Under the pieces are notes generated by a model. The model saw only the letters and a list, made by a program, of their open reading frames with translations, was not told where the DNA came from and did no database searches. From Synechococcus sp. CO36386bin_37 (lineage in GTDB: Bacteria > Cyanobacteriota > Cyanobacteriia > PCC-6307 > Cyanobiaceae), in the NCBI GenBank assembly GCA_011525445.1, contig WTGE01000063.1, forward strand, positions 1 through 12,332: a stretch of 12,332 nucleotides of DNA. Reading direction: 5' to 3'. A program made the translations under genes and the position numbers. The first letter of the stretch is position 1, and each line of letters begins with the position of its first letter. This document shows positions 1 to 7,800 of the stretch, piece by piece.

Positions 1-294
1 CTTAAGCACTTTGTTGAGGGCATGCCCCATGTGCAGGGCTCCATTGGCATAGGGGGGGCCGTCATGCAAGGTGAAAATCGGCCCAGGATTTTTGACTCCC
101 AGATTCAGATCGATGCCTTTCTCTTTCCAGAAGGCTTGGAGTTCCGGTTCGCGATGAATGGCATTGGCGCGCATGCCAAACCCAGTCTCCAGCAGGTTGA
201 GGGTGTCTTTGTAGGACGGGCGTTTGTCAGCGTTTTGTCCTGTCTGCTGGGTCACGTTGGCGCTGTCGCAAAGGCGATTATCAGTCTTCGTCAT
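1..294 (-). CDS. ileS: Isoleucyl-tRNA synthetase, N-terminal part (cut by window edge)
   Basis: This is the first 98 codons of a class I aminoacyl-tRNA synthetase that charges tRNA-Ile in the cytoplasm. On the minus strand the frame starts at the ATG at 294-292 and is open to base 1. Near residues 80-95 it reads [19 protein letters not shown], the HIGH-type ATP-binding signature (here HMGH) with the GPPYANG context typical of IleS. The preceding residues, including [15 protein letters not shown], fit the usual IleS N-terminus before the catalytic domain. The start lies 14 bases inside the upstream gene on the same strand, so the two genes overlap and are probably co-transcribed. The rest of the protein is outside the window. 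Identification is secure from motif and context. Confidence 0.95.
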   Translation of the reverse strand, partial: MTKTDNRLCDSANVTQQTGQNADKRPSYKDTLNLLETGFGMRANAIHREPELQAFWKEKGIDLNLGVKNPGPIFTLHDGPPYANGALHMGHALNKVLK

Positions 295-1039
295 TGCGGG
301 TGCCTGCTGAACTCATCTCTGAGGTGGGGTTTGTTCTGCTGTTCTCGGTGTTATCAGCGGCACTGGAATCGAGATTGGAGTTGGGGGTCGCTTCTTCTGG
401 GTTGGCTTCGCTTGATGCTTGAAGGGAGTTGATTGTTTCATCGACTTCGCAGACTTCCAGACGTGAAACTGAGTTGCTGGAGCGGACCCACTGCTTGGAG
501 CTGCGATTGGTTTGTTGTGTTGGTTCTGTCGAGTCGGCACCGGTGTTGGTCTCCTTTTTGTCTTTAGTGCTTGAGGATGAAGCGTCGTCGCCTGAGGGGG
601 GCGATTCAGGGCGCACCCAACGTTTGCTGGGGCCTGTTTTCGCTGCGGGTTTCAGACTCTTCAGAGTGTCGGTGGTGACCTTGCCAAGGCTGAACAAAAC
701 CGTGGTCAACTGTTGAACGCTGGTTGCCCAACGTTCATGGGATCTCAACCGCTTTCGCTCCTCTTCACTGAGATCTCGCCAGCGGGCCTGTCCCACCTCT
801 GTCGCTAATCGGCTGATGAGCAATCCAGCACACACTACTCCCAGCATCGGGGCTCCACGGAGCCGGTCACTGCTGGTCACCAGAACGAGTCCAAGCAGGA
901 GGATTACGGCGCCCCACGCGCCATCGCGGGGGCGACTGAGCTCGGTGGCGAGCAACGGCAAAAGTAAAACCGCGAGCCCTGCGAGCAAGCAGAGGTCTCC
1001 GGTGAGGGTGGCCAGCATCGTTGAAAGAATTGGCGACAT
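281..1039 (-). CDS. Ycf66-like membrane protein with Ser/Thr-rich acidic tail
   Basis: A 252-residue protein with no certain function. Residues ~8-32, 42-58 and 64-80 form three hydrophobic segments. A basic, charged stretch follows ([19 protein letters not shown], ~86-104), and from ~residue 130 to the end there is a long low-complexity tail rich in Ser, Thr, Glu, Asp and Asn. The motif RWVRPE at ~140 recurs as QWVRSS at ~185. The N-terminal layout of short helices and a charged patch recalls the cyanobacterial/plastid Ycf66 family, but this rests on memory of the family and is tentative. The ATG at 1039 starts the frame, and the stop overlaps the ileS start by 14 bases, implying coupled expression. 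The gene runs divergently from tRNA-Leu, 36 bases away. The disordered tail is likely poorly conserved. Confidence 0.8.
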   Translation of the reverse strand: MSPILSTMLATLTGDLCLLAGLAVLLLPLLATELSRPRDGAWGAVILLLGLVLVTSSDRLRGAPMLGVVCAGLLISRLATEVGQARWRDLSEEERKRLRSHERWATSVQQLTTVLFSLGKVTTDTLKSLKPAAKTGPSKRWVRPESPPSGDDASSSSTKDKKETNTGADSTEPTQQTNRSSKQWVRSSNSVSRLEVCEVDETINSLQASSEANPEEATPNSNLDSSAADNTENSRTNPTSEMSSAGTRNDED

Positions 1040-1075
1040 ATCGTCATTCTGGGCTGATGTTTAGGATTCGCTTCT

Positions 1076-1157
1076 GCCCATCTGGCGGAATTGGTAGACG
1101 CGCTGGTTTTAGGTACCAGTGACTTCGGTTGTGCGAGTTCAAGTCTCGCGGTGGGCA
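1076..1157 (+). tRNA. trnL-UAG: tRNA-Leu (anticodon UAG)
   Basis: A complete class II tRNA fold can be drawn. The acceptor stem GCCCATC (1076-1082) pairs with GGTGGGC (1150-1156), with one G-T pair and discriminator A1157. The D arm carries AATTGGTAGA. The anticodon stem CTGGT/ACCAG flanks loop TTTAGGT, giving anticodon TAG, which reads CUN Leu codons. A long variable arm (GAC-TTCG-GTT) is as expected for Leu. The T arm GCGAG-TTCAAGT-CTCGC is perfect. CCA is not encoded. The gene lies between the divergent Ycf66-like gene and crtR; no integrase or duplicated tRNA 3' end was noticed in the window. Confidence 0.96.
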
Positions 1158-1211
1158 CTCCTTTTCCTAGATTGGTGTCGCTTGAAGCAGCGGGCATCCC
1201 AGGAATCTTTG

Positions 1212-2231
1212 ATGAATCAGGCACCTGTACAACCGGAGAGGGCAGGATTGACGGTCCGGCTTCGGTCAGTGCCCAAGGAATTTGTTGATCCACCATCAGC
1301 CTGGAATCCCACTGTGGCCCTTTTCCTGGGTGGATATGGATTGGCTGCGCTGACGATCTGGGGTTGGTTTGTCGGCGGTTGGCCCCTACCCGTTCTTTTG
1401 ATTGGGGGATTTTTATCGCTTCACCTGGAGGGCACCGTTGTTCACGACGCGTGCCACAAAGCTGCTCATCCGGTTCCTTGGATCAATCAAGCGATGGGCC
1501 ACGGTTCAGCTCTGTTGCTTGGTTTTAGTTTTCCGGTTTTTACAAGGGTTCATTTGCAGCATCATTCCCACGTCAATGATCCGAAAAATGACCCCGATCA
1601 TATTGTTAGTACTTTTGGACCTCTCTGGCTCATCGCACCTCGATTTTTTTACCATGAATACTTCTTCTTTCAAAGAAAACTCTGGAAGCGTTGGGAATTG
1701 ATGCAATGGGGATTTGAAAGAGCTGTTTTTTTGTCGGTCATTGCGGCTGCAATTCGCTTCAATTTTCTCCCCTTTATTTTTAATTGCTGGTTCGCTCCCG
1801 CTCTGATGGTTGGAGTCACACTTGGATTGTTTTTCGACTATTTACCCCATCGGCCTTTCCTGTCTCGAAATCGTTGGCAGAACGCAAGGGTGTATCCAGG
1901 CAGAACGATGAATTGGTTGATTATGGGCCAAAATTACCATCTTATTCATCATCTTTGGCCATCAATTCCATGGTTTGAATACAAGCCTGCTTACGAAGCT
2001 ACTAAAACTCTCCTTAATGAAAAGCAATCCCCACAACGACTTGGAATTTTTGAAACCCGATCTGATGTTGTGAACTTTCTCTATGACATTCTTATCGGAG
2101 TCCGCAGCCACAAGCCGAAAGGTAGCAAAATGAGGCCAATCGCGAAATTGTTGCCAAATCGAGGAATGCGTCGTGCCTGGCTTTTGCTACTACGCCGCAC
2201 AGCTGTAACACCTTCACGACAAAAATATTAA
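1212..2231 (+). CDS. crtR: Beta-carotene hydroxylase (CrtR type)
   Basis: A 339-residue membrane-bound di-iron hydroxylase of the fatty acid desaturase superfamily. CrtR enzymes add the 3/3' hydroxyls to beta-carotene on the way to zeaxanthin, the major photoprotective carotenoid of marine Synechococcus. The expected histidine boxes are all present: HDACH at 78-82 within HLEGTVVHDACHKAAH, HLQHHSH at 114-120 followed by NDPKNDPDH, and NYHLIHHLWPSIPW at 241-254. Hydrophobic segments lie at ~35-70, 95-110, 170-190 and 196-212. The frame is open back to 1119, but that would overlap the tRNA. The ATG at 1212, preceded by AGGA at 1201-1204 with 7 bases spacing, gives the normal family length and was chosen. 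The gene converges with gatC, leaving a 74-base gap. Confidence 0.93.
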   Translation: MNQAPVQPERAGLTVRLRSVPKEFVDPPSAWNPTVALFLGGYGLAALTIWGWFVGGWPLPVLLIGGFLSLHLEGTVVHDACHKAAHPVPWINQAMGHGSALLLGFSFPVFTRVHLQHHSHVNDPKNDPDHIVSTFGPLWLIAPRFFYHEYFFFQRKLWKRWELMQWGFERAVFLSVIAAAIRFNFLPFIFNCWFAPALMVGVTLGLFFDYLPHRPFLSRNRWQNARVYPGRTMNWLIMGQNYHLIHHLWPSIPWFEYKPAYEATKTLLNEKQSPQRLGIFETRSDVVNFLYDILIGVRSHKPKGSKMRPIAKLLPNRGMRRAWLLLLRRTAVTPSRQKY

Positions 2232-2305
2232 TAAACAGATCGATTCGAGATATTAATTCTCATGGATTCTTGTAGTTGAGATTATAATTCAATTCTTTTT
2301 GAATT

Positions 2306-2599
2306 TCATTCTGCAAGTATTTTGGGAACACGAAAAAAGTCGCCTTCACGTTGGGGAGCCTGGTCGAGAAGCTCTTGACGAACGTCTGTGCTAACAACCT
2401 TGTCCTCTCGCGTGGCATTCACAACCTCCACTGCTCGTGTGGTGGGGGGAATGCCATCCGTATCGATAGCTTGCAGCTGATCCACGTAGTCGAGGATCTT
2501 CTCCAGCTGTTCTGTGTAGGTGGCAATGGCGTCTTCAGGTAAGTCAAGACGGGCAAGCTGGGCAACCTTGCTCACGTCCTCGAAGGTGATCTTGCTCAT
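2306..2599 (-). CDS. gatC: Asp-tRNA(Asn)/Glu-tRNA(Gln) amidotransferase subunit C
   Basis: A 97-residue GatC, the small subunit of the GatCAB amidotransferase that converts Glu-tRNA(Gln) (and Asp-tRNA(Asn)) to the amidated form, needed because cyanobacteria lack glutaminyl-tRNA synthetase. Diagnostic features are the N-terminal segment [16 protein letters not shown], then a helical stretch [14 protein letters not shown], and the C-terminal RQELLDQAP followed by DFFRVPKIL, which is the GatC tail that wraps around GatA. Length is normal. The frame is open further upstream, but the ATG at 2599 gives the canonical MSKITFEDV start. That ATG overlaps the stop of the creatininase gene by four bases (ATGA), indicating translational coupling. 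Confidence 0.95.
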   Translation of the reverse strand: MSKITFEDVSKVAQLARLDLPEDAIATYTEQLEKILDYVDQLQAIDTDGIPPTTRAVEVVNATREDKVVSTDVRQELLDQAPQREGDFFRVPKILAE

Positions 2600-3417
2600 G
2601 CGGCAGACAGAAAGTTCTGAAGATCTTCGCGTAACGCCGTGACCGCCGTGTTCAGAAGGGCTGATCCATGTTCGGGTTTGGCGAGAAAGGGATCGGATCC
2701 CATGCGGCCGTCTGGATATCGATGACGAAAATCGCTTGGGCCGTGAATCGCTCCACATGGTGCTGGATCAGGGAGAGGCCTTTGCTTTGCAATCAGGCTG
2801 TTGTGAAGGTGAAGAGTCACGGAGATTTCACTTGGTGTGGCGTGCTGTCCTTCGCGATCGCCGTAAAGGTCTCGTGCTTGGCGCATCACAGGCCCTGTCA
2901 TAAACCAATTCGCGAGCCTGCATCGAAGGGTGGGCGCGACAGAAAGACCTCGGCTTGCAGCCGTTCCATAGGCTTGGGCAAAGGCCGCTTTGGTGGTGGC
3001 CATATTGCCCCCGTGGCCATTCACGACAAAAATGCGATCGAATCCGTGGGTCGCCAAGGACAGAACGAGATCATGGATCACCGCCATCAATGTGGCGGGC
3101 TGAAGACTCATCGTGCCAGAGAAGCCGAGATGGTGTTCGGCCATGCCGTAAGCCTGAGCTGGGGTGACCAGCACTCCAGTTTGACGCCCTAACTCAAGCG
3201 CCACAGCCTCAGCGGTGAGGGCGTCCGTGCCAATGGCACCGGTGGGACCATGCTGCTCGGTGGATCCCAAGGGGATAATGATCCCTTTGCAGTTCTTCAG
3301 GTAGGCTTCAACATCCGGCCAGCTTTGAAGAGCGAGGCGAATACAATCTGTGTTGGCAACTGGGCCAGGCATTGAGGTGCTCATGCCCTGTCCGTGAATG
3401 AATTGATGATGACGCAA
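2596..3417 (-). CDS. Creatininase / creatinine amidohydrolase family protein
   Basis: A 273-residue cytoplasmic amidohydrolase of the creatininase family, metal-dependent enzymes acting on cyclic amides (creatinine, and formamide intermediates in some relatives). The true substrate here is unknown. Metal-binding motifs are visible: GSTEQHGP (~51-58, Glu54 and His56), GTDAL with Asp64, and VNGHGGN (~132-138, His135). [10 protein letters not shown] nearer the C-terminus is the expected position of the last acidic ligand. Start choice: a TTG at 3417-3415 is preceded by AAGGAG four bases away, and that site overlaps the stop of the 47-residue gene. An ATG at 3384 (MSTSMP) is the alternative, giving 262 residues. 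The TTG is favoured for its ribosome site and spacing. The stop overlaps the gatC start. Confidence 0.9.
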   Translation of the reverse strand: MRHHQFIHGQGMSTSMPGPVANTDCIRLALQSWPDVEAYLKNCKGIIIPLGSTEQHGPTGAIGTDALTAEAVALELGRQTGVLVTPAQAYGMAEHHLGFSGTMSLQPATLMAVIHDLVLSLATHGFDRIFVVNGHGGNMATTKAAFAQAYGTAASRGLSVAPTLRCRLANWFMTGPVMRQARDLYGDREGQHATPSEISVTLHLHNSLIAKQRPLPDPAPCGAIHGPSDFRHRYPDGRMGSDPFLAKPEHGSALLNTAVTALREDLQNFLSAA

Positions 3418-3425
3418 CTCTCTCC

Positions 3426-3569
3426 TTAATGGGCTGTGCCGTTACCGTCGTACTTATCGGTGTTGTAGTAGCCGCCTCGTGTTCCGAAATAAAAGGTGGC
3501 GATCACAAACAGTCCGCTCCCGAAGACCAACACGGTCCCGAGATTGAAGCCTGAAAGGGCGGCGTCCAT
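3426..3569 (-). CDS. 47-residue single-span membrane protein, unknown
   Basis: A short ORF reading MDAALSGFNLGTVLVFGSGL then FVIATFYFGT and a polar tail ending in YDGNGTAH. It has one hydrophobic segment (~residues 10-28), a glycine- and tyrosine-rich neck and a hydrophilic C-terminus. Its stop codon lies 8 bases before the TTG start of the creatininase gene and overlaps that gene's ribosome site, which argues that it is translated. The composition resembles the one-helix small subunits of thylakoid complexes (photosystem or NDH-1 accessory proteins), but I cannot assign it to a named subunit. A perfect 13-base palindrome, GAAAAGGCTTTTC (3574-3586), sits just upstream of its ATG. Confidence is fairly high that it is a gene and low for function. 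Confidence 0.75.
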   Translation of the reverse strand: MDAALSGFNLGTVLVFGSGLFVIATFYFGTRGGYYNTDKYDGNGTAH

Positions 3570-3655
3570 GATTGAAAAGGCTTTTCACCAATCATGGCAA
3601 GGTCTTCCAGGGTGAATTGCTTGGGGCGCTGATCGTCACACCTGTGGTGATGAAT

Positions 3656-4387
3656 TCAGGACATGATCTCCTTGCCGTCGCCCTGAATATCCAGCCAACT
3701 GCGTAGCCAGGCTGTGATCCAGATGAAAGGGAGGGTGTCAGCCAAAGCAGCCAGTGCTTTGAACAGATAACCGCTGGCGATGAAAGAGACCAGCTGAGGA
3801 AGAACGGCTTCCCCTCCGCGGATGGGTAGAACATGAGCGGCATAGTGGCTGATCAACACCACGGCACTCGTGTCCACTAACTGGCTCACCAGGGTGGAGC
3901 CGTTGTTGCGCAGCCAGAGGGCCTTGCCTTGGGTGCGCTCCTTCCAAAAGTGGAATAGACGCACGTCCACGAATTGGGCTGTGAGGTATGCCACCATCGA
4001 AGCTCCCACGGACCCAAAGGCCAGGCGTTGAATCTCAAAAAAGGTGGATTCAGGAGCGCCATTGAGGCCTGGTAGAAGACCGCCGAGCCACAGAATTAAA
4101 ACCACCCATCCATTGAGGAGCAGACCCACCCACACCACCTGTGTGGCTTTCTCCTCTCCCCACAGTTCACTGATCAAATCGGTGCAGAGGAAGGTGACGG
4201 GATAGGGAAGGGCGCCAACAGCCACCACGATGGGCCATGAGCCGATGTGCCCCAGCTCCAGGAAACGGGTCAGGCCCAGAATGTTGAGCATTCCCAAGGT
4301 ACCCAGGAACAGTCCGGCCAATCCAAGAAAAACAAGATCTCTTCTGGCCTGGATTTGGCTTGAGGTGGTTCCGGGTGATGCCGACAT
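3656..4387 (-). CDS. Queuosine precursor transporter family (DUF165/YhhQ-like) membrane protein
   Basis: A 243-residue integral inner-membrane protein with about six hydrophobic segments (~18-40, 50-68, 82-104, 122-138, 165-185, 195-225). The signature of the DUF165/YhhQ family is present: LPYPVTFLCTDLISELWGE at ~60-78, with a conserved Asp and Glu in the DLxSExWG stretch, and NNGSTLVSQLVDTSAV at ~160-175. Characterised E. coli YhhQ imports queuosine precursors (preQ0/preQ1), used to make the wobble base of His, Tyr, Asp and Asn tRNAs; the same job is likely here but inferred. The ATG at 4387 starts the frame, without a strong ribosome site. The 86 bases to the next gene downstream show nothing coding. 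Confidence 0.88.
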   Translation of the reverse strand: MSASPGTTSSQIQARRDLVFLGLAGLFLGTLGMLNILGLTRFLELGHIGSWPIVVAVGALPYPVTFLCTDLISELWGEEKATQVVWVGLLLNGWVVLILWLGGLLPGLNGAPESTFFEIQRLAFGSVGASMVAYLTAQFVDVRLFHFWKERTQGKALWLRNNGSTLVSQLVDTSAVVLISHYAAHVLPIRGGEAVLPQLVSFIASGYLFKALAALADTLPFIWITAWLRSWLDIQGDGKEIMS

Positions 4388-4454
4388 GAATTAGCTGCAG
4401 ACAGGCTCGGTCGTCTTTGAATGACAGTTCTTCTTTTCTCAACAGGCTCTGCTG

Positions 4455-4649
4455 ATGTTCAGGCAGGGCTTACACCCACACATCCAATTATGGATTGGTG
4501 CGTGGCACGAAGATCATCCAATTCACTTTGTCGTTCAGGGGTGATCGTTGCTCCAACAATCTCCTGGAGGAACGATGATGCTTTTACGCGATATGAATGG
4601 TGTGCTGATAGATCACCGCGAGGGTCTGTCGTCAGGGGATGACATTTGA
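4455..4649 (+). pseudogene. Possible small gene interrupted by one in-frame stop
   Basis: From the ATG at 4455 a frame reads MFRQGLHPHIQLWIGAWHED and on to a TGA at 4542-4544. The same frame continues past that stop and, from an ATG at 4575 preceded by GGAGG with a 4-base gap, reads MMLLRDMNGVLIDHREGLSS to a TGA at 4647. Joined, this would be a hydrophilic protein of about 64 residues. The shared frame and protein-like composition suggest a broken small gene, or two independent micro-ORFs of which the second has a good ribosome site. No family was recognised. Chance is a real alternative at this length. Confidence 0.25.
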
Positions 4650-5219
4650 TCTGGATTGGGTTGTGTGTTGTCGCTCTTGTTTTCGCGAAAGTGAGTTTGG
4701 CATTGCCAAAAGGGTAAAGTTAAAGATTCGCCGTCGTTATAGTCTTCGATTAAGAGTCAATTTGGCAAGCTTTGTAAGCATTTTTTCCTGGTATTGGGTG
4801 TTGCCATTCAGCTCAAAAGCTGTTCTATGATAACTTGACTCTACAGATTATTAGTTGATAGTGAATAATTCTTGAAACCAGAATTTTGCTAATTGGTGAT
4901 TTGCTGGCAAGGATGAGTGCCTTTTCTCTTTTTAGAGAAGCTGCATTGTAATTGAGCTTGGAATGTCACAGAAATGGGTCTCTTGTTTCATTTGAAGGTT
5001 GTTTCTGGTTGCTTGATGGGGTTGAAATGAAAGTATTGTCGCTCCTTTTCCTTTGTCTTGATGGTAGGCCAATGCTCTTCATGGATGGGTGTTGATTGAT
5101 CGCTGCACCGTTCGCGTTTTGCTCTCTTGAGGATAATCGTTTTTTGTTAAAATTTAACTTTTTGTTGTTGCTTAAACGACGCTTTTTGAGCTACTTATGA
5201 ATAGCGAGAATTTTCAGTA
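4650..5219. other. Intergenic, AT-rich, no gene recognised
   Basis: About 570 bases with no convincing coding frame on either strand. A short frame at 4639-4830 (63 codons) is Arg/Leu/Ser-rich, lacks a ribosome site and resembles no protein I know. AT content rises towards 5219, where the leader of the exported protein gene contains the palindrome described separately. No sequence matching the duplicated module further right was seen here. The composition change from the tight gene cluster to the left marks the probable edge of the accessory region. Confidence 0.6.
5146..5158. promoter_or_regulatory. Perfect AT-rich palindrome upstream of the exported protein gene
   Basis: GTTAAA-A-TTTAAC is a perfect 6+6 inverted repeat with a one-base centre, 61 bases before the ATG at 5220, within the run TTTTTTGTTAAAATTTAACTTTTTG. 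It could be an operator or part of the promoter. In AT-rich DNA such palindromes also arise by chance, and no regulator is identifiable. Confidence 0.25.
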
Positions 5220-5834
5220 ATGGCTAGTCTTCAGGTTCGAAAAAAGCATAAGTTGATTGCTAGATGTCTTTCGATGGTTTCCGCCTCTGCCTGCATTGTG
5301 GGTGGTTGCCCCGCTTATGCCAATCCAAACGTTCAACGATTTGATACTCAGATCTCTCTTGAAGAGGTGAACGCAGCCCAGAAGGGTTGGTGTAATGCGC
5401 TATTGGCTATAAGTGCTGCTTATCAAGCAGGAGGATACTCGGCAGCGAAATCAAAGGCGTCTGCCGTGATCGACAGCGCATACGCGTATCAGTATGGACC
5501 CGTTGCTTTCAAGCCGACTTATGCAGTTGGCAGCTCCACTTTTCGTCCGACCCGTGCTGGTGCATTGGCCTATTTTGTTGGACCTGACCCAGACGTGAAA
5601 CAGTTTGGTCCAAAGCAGGGTTTTGCGACTTACAGGAATTGGAAGGCTTGTTCAGTGTCAGATACGGTGGTTCAACTTCTTGGAAACACTGCGAACACAA
5701 TGGGTGTGGTTACGTTGACAGATTCTGAAGGCAGGCAGGGATCAGTCGAAAAAACCTGGACGTTTTGGCAACCAGCGCCAGGTGTTATTCGAATTGTGCT
5801 TCATCACTCTTCATCTCCCTTCGATGCCCGTTGA
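5220..5834 (+). CDS. Exported NTF2-like (SnoaL-type) protein
   Basis: A 204-residue protein with a signal peptide: basic start (RKKHKLIAR), hydrophobic core SMVSASACIVGG and a cleavage site after AYA (residue 34). The Cys at 30 in IVGGC could instead be a lipidation site. The mature part begins with EEVNAAQKGWCNALLAISAAYQ, then has AYQYGPVAFKPT, TRAGALAYFVG, and ends with TWTFWQPAPG-IRIVLHHSSSPF. This pattern matches a family of periplasmic NTF2-fold proteins, often mislabelled phosphoribosyl-AMP cyclohydrolase in databases, with the terminal LHHSS-P motif. Family recall is from memory. Function is unknown; ligand binding or a hydrolase-like pocket is typical of the fold. The ATG at 5220 is the natural start though the ribosome site is weak. 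It appears monocistronic, with decayed DNA downstream. Confidence 0.82.
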   Translation: MASLQVRKKHKLIARCLSMVSASACIVGGCPAYANPNVQRFDTQISLEEVNAAQKGWCNALLAISAAYQAGGYSAAKSKASAVIDSAYAYQYGPVAFKPTYAVGSSTFRPTRAGALAYFVGPDPDVKQFGPKQGFATYRNWKACSVSDTVVQLLGNTANTMGVVTLTDSEGRQGSVEKTWTFWQPAPGVIRIVLHHSSSPFDAR

Positions 5835-5944
5835 CTTCATCCACCTCTTCTGTTGAAAATTATCATGATATAAAAATTTTAGTATTCAGCAGTGGGGCGG
5901 TTCTTGATCAATGTGAGACATAATATAAATCATGTGATTAACAG

Positions 5945-7425
5945 CTATACGTTGTTAGTATGGTTTTGTTTTGCATGGGCTGAGCTACAAGAGGTATTGA
6001 TTTTTTGTTGCGAGAAAAGCCTTCTGTTCAAAGGGTGATCGTGCGAGTAAAATAAAGGTCTATCTAGAGCTTTATTATCGCTCCCGTTCACGACTATCGT
6101 TTTCTAGCAGCCAAAGATTCTCCTTAACCTTCTTAAGGCTTTGGATAAGCATGGGGTCAATATGAATCTGCAGTTCTTTGTGTATGACTTTAAGAGCATC
6201 CAACACTCTCTAGGGCTGTGCCATGGTGGTGATTTGCTTTGATTTAAGGGAAAGCGATCTTGTCGATTAGCTCACTAAGAAAGATGATGGCATGAATGGT
6301 TTCCATTGGCTTTATTTGGTTGCATAATGAGGAGATGCAGCTTCATCAGTGGGAGTTGAGGCAGCATTTCCGAATTATTTCTGGAGTGCCTTTGCTGCTC
6401 GCCCCATCAATTACTTTCTGTTGCCCGACTCGTTTTGGCGAGACATGCCCATAGATGAATACCAGAATGTGGTAGTACATTGTAGATCCAACCCCAAATC
6501 AAAATATTCTTGAGCAGGTGTCATGTCTTCTTCTCCATTCCCTCTGCAAGATTTGCCACTGAAGTATCACTCGTGATGACTTGGTCGCAGCAGCAATGAT
6601 GTCTGCTTTTTCTAGGAAATTACAGGCTTCATTCCCCTGATCCTGGAAACTGACAAAGTGATTTTGAAATAGAAGCTTTCTTTTTTTTCGCTGCCAAACC
6701 CAGTTTGGTATCAAAAATATGATGTTGATCTCCTGTCTGTGATTGAAGCAAAACTTTCTTGTGCTAAAGAAAGACTTGATACTTTTCAATTCGTTTCCCT
6801 GATTGCCCTGCCAGTTGATGCCAGTAATTGAGTATTTTGAATACTGGAAACTTACTCTTTTTTGTAATTAGTCTATCAGTGGTCTTGATGTAGGGCTTAG
6901 TGATGATTGGTTTCTTTGAGCAGATTTTTAAAATATCTAGATACTGAGTGAAGAAGGGTTGAGTCCTTGTATTTGGATTAAGTAGTGGGGTTTCGGATGA
7001 ATACAAAAAGCTTAATTTGTTATGGTCTTAGTATGGTATAAAGCACGGACTAATAAATGTTGCTAGGCGTTTATTTTGGAATCAATTGCGGCTGGCTTGA
7101 TTGATTGAGACAGGGTTCTTCTCTCCATTGATGTGAATTGGGCAGGGCCTGAGGCTTTGATGTCATTTTCTTTTTCTTTGTTCACCATTCCTATTTCTCT
7201 GAGCTGGTTTTTTAGTTGCCATCAAGAAGCATTGCTCACGATAAGTTCCAGTGCGCTTTTGGGAAATTGGGTTTGATTTTTAAGGCTTTATTTGGTAGCC
7301 GAATGCTCTTTTTGGGACTACTTTTGGTCAGGTAAGTTGTCGCTAGCTTTGCATAGAGAATCGGATTTATTGTTGATGCTGTTTTTTGCCAGCGGAGATG
7401 CGCAGATTTTTCACTTTTTACTTAT
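5945..7425 (-). pseudogene. Decayed paralogue of the TPR / glycosyltransferase-like / DUF6165 gene
   Basis: No frame is open, yet the stretch matches the intact gene at 9694-11997 in order and at both DNA and protein level. Leftward, the pieces read YAKLATTYL (~7335-7365, intact YANLATIYL), KALKIKPN then AHWN (~7235-7300), TKKKKMTSKPQALPN (~7150-7195, intact [15 protein letters not shown]), KPIITKPYIKTTDRL (~6870-6915), FVSFQDQGNEACNFLEKAD (~6605-6665), VITSDTSVANLAEGM (~6530-6580), LSELIDKI (~6255-6285) and HIDPMLIQSLKKV (~6120-6165). DNA similarity continues to about 5945, level with the intact stop. Stops and frameshifts occur throughout. The six central TPR repeats of the intact copy are absent. 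Divergence is substantial, so the duplication or acquisition is not recent. Confidence 0.85.
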
Positions 7426-7800
7426 GAAGATGTACCGATAAGCATAGAAGTCTTCTGTCTGTAATTGGTTGTTCTATTTGAACGGATTCAGCCATGGTTC
7501 GGGCGCTGAGTAACATGCCTACACGAGCCCCAGTTCATTGCTCAAGACATTCTGATTTTGTCCATGAGCTCTTCGGCTGCCCTACAACAGGTGGCGTCGC
7601 GCGTGAGTTGGTTGTCAGCTTGAGACTGATATTGATGGCGTTCCGCGTTTGCTTGCCGCCTGAGTCGTTGGAGTGTCTCTCTTTGATATTCCAACTGACT
7701 ATCTTGGCGCTCGAAAGATAAATCTGTGGTTCGGTATTAGAGAGTAGAAGGTAAATCTTTTGAAAGGGCAATACTCGTGAAAAATTAATTAATTTGTAAA
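7426..7800. other. Unassigned stretch between the pseudogene and the sulfotransferase
   Basis: No gene recognised. A 75-codon plus-strand frame at 7494-7721 begins with a composition that looks protein-like (DFVHELFGCPTTGGVARELV). Protein-like residues then continue in another frame near 7620-7740 (ETDIDGVPRLLAA, then FDIPTDYLGARKINLWFGI). This may be debris of one frameshifted gene, but no family can be named. Bases ~7775-7805 are very AT-rich and could include the 3' flank of the sulfotransferase gene. Confidence 0.35.

Noticed and set aside
22..432. Open plus-strand frame opposite ileS and the Ycf66-like gene
   Set aside because: It overlaps two genes supported by motif and overlap; the translation is not protein-like.
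1076..1157. tRNA-Leu as an integration site for the accessory region
   Set aside because: The accessory DNA starts more than 3 kb away beyond core genes, and no integrase or direct repeat of the tRNA 3' end was noticed.
2287..2304. Inverted repeat ATTCAA-TTCTTT-TTGAAT between crtR and gatC as a terminator
   Set aside because: The stem is only six pairs, almost all A-T, and sits against the gatC stop; too weak to call.
2854..2861. GCGATCGC octamer resembling the cyanobacterial HIP1 element
   Set aside because: A single copy within coding sequence; no local enrichment, so no feature is called.
2668..3192. Open 174-codon plus-strand frame opposite the creatininase gene
   Set aside because: The opposite strand carries clear creatininase motifs; this frame has no recognisable domain.
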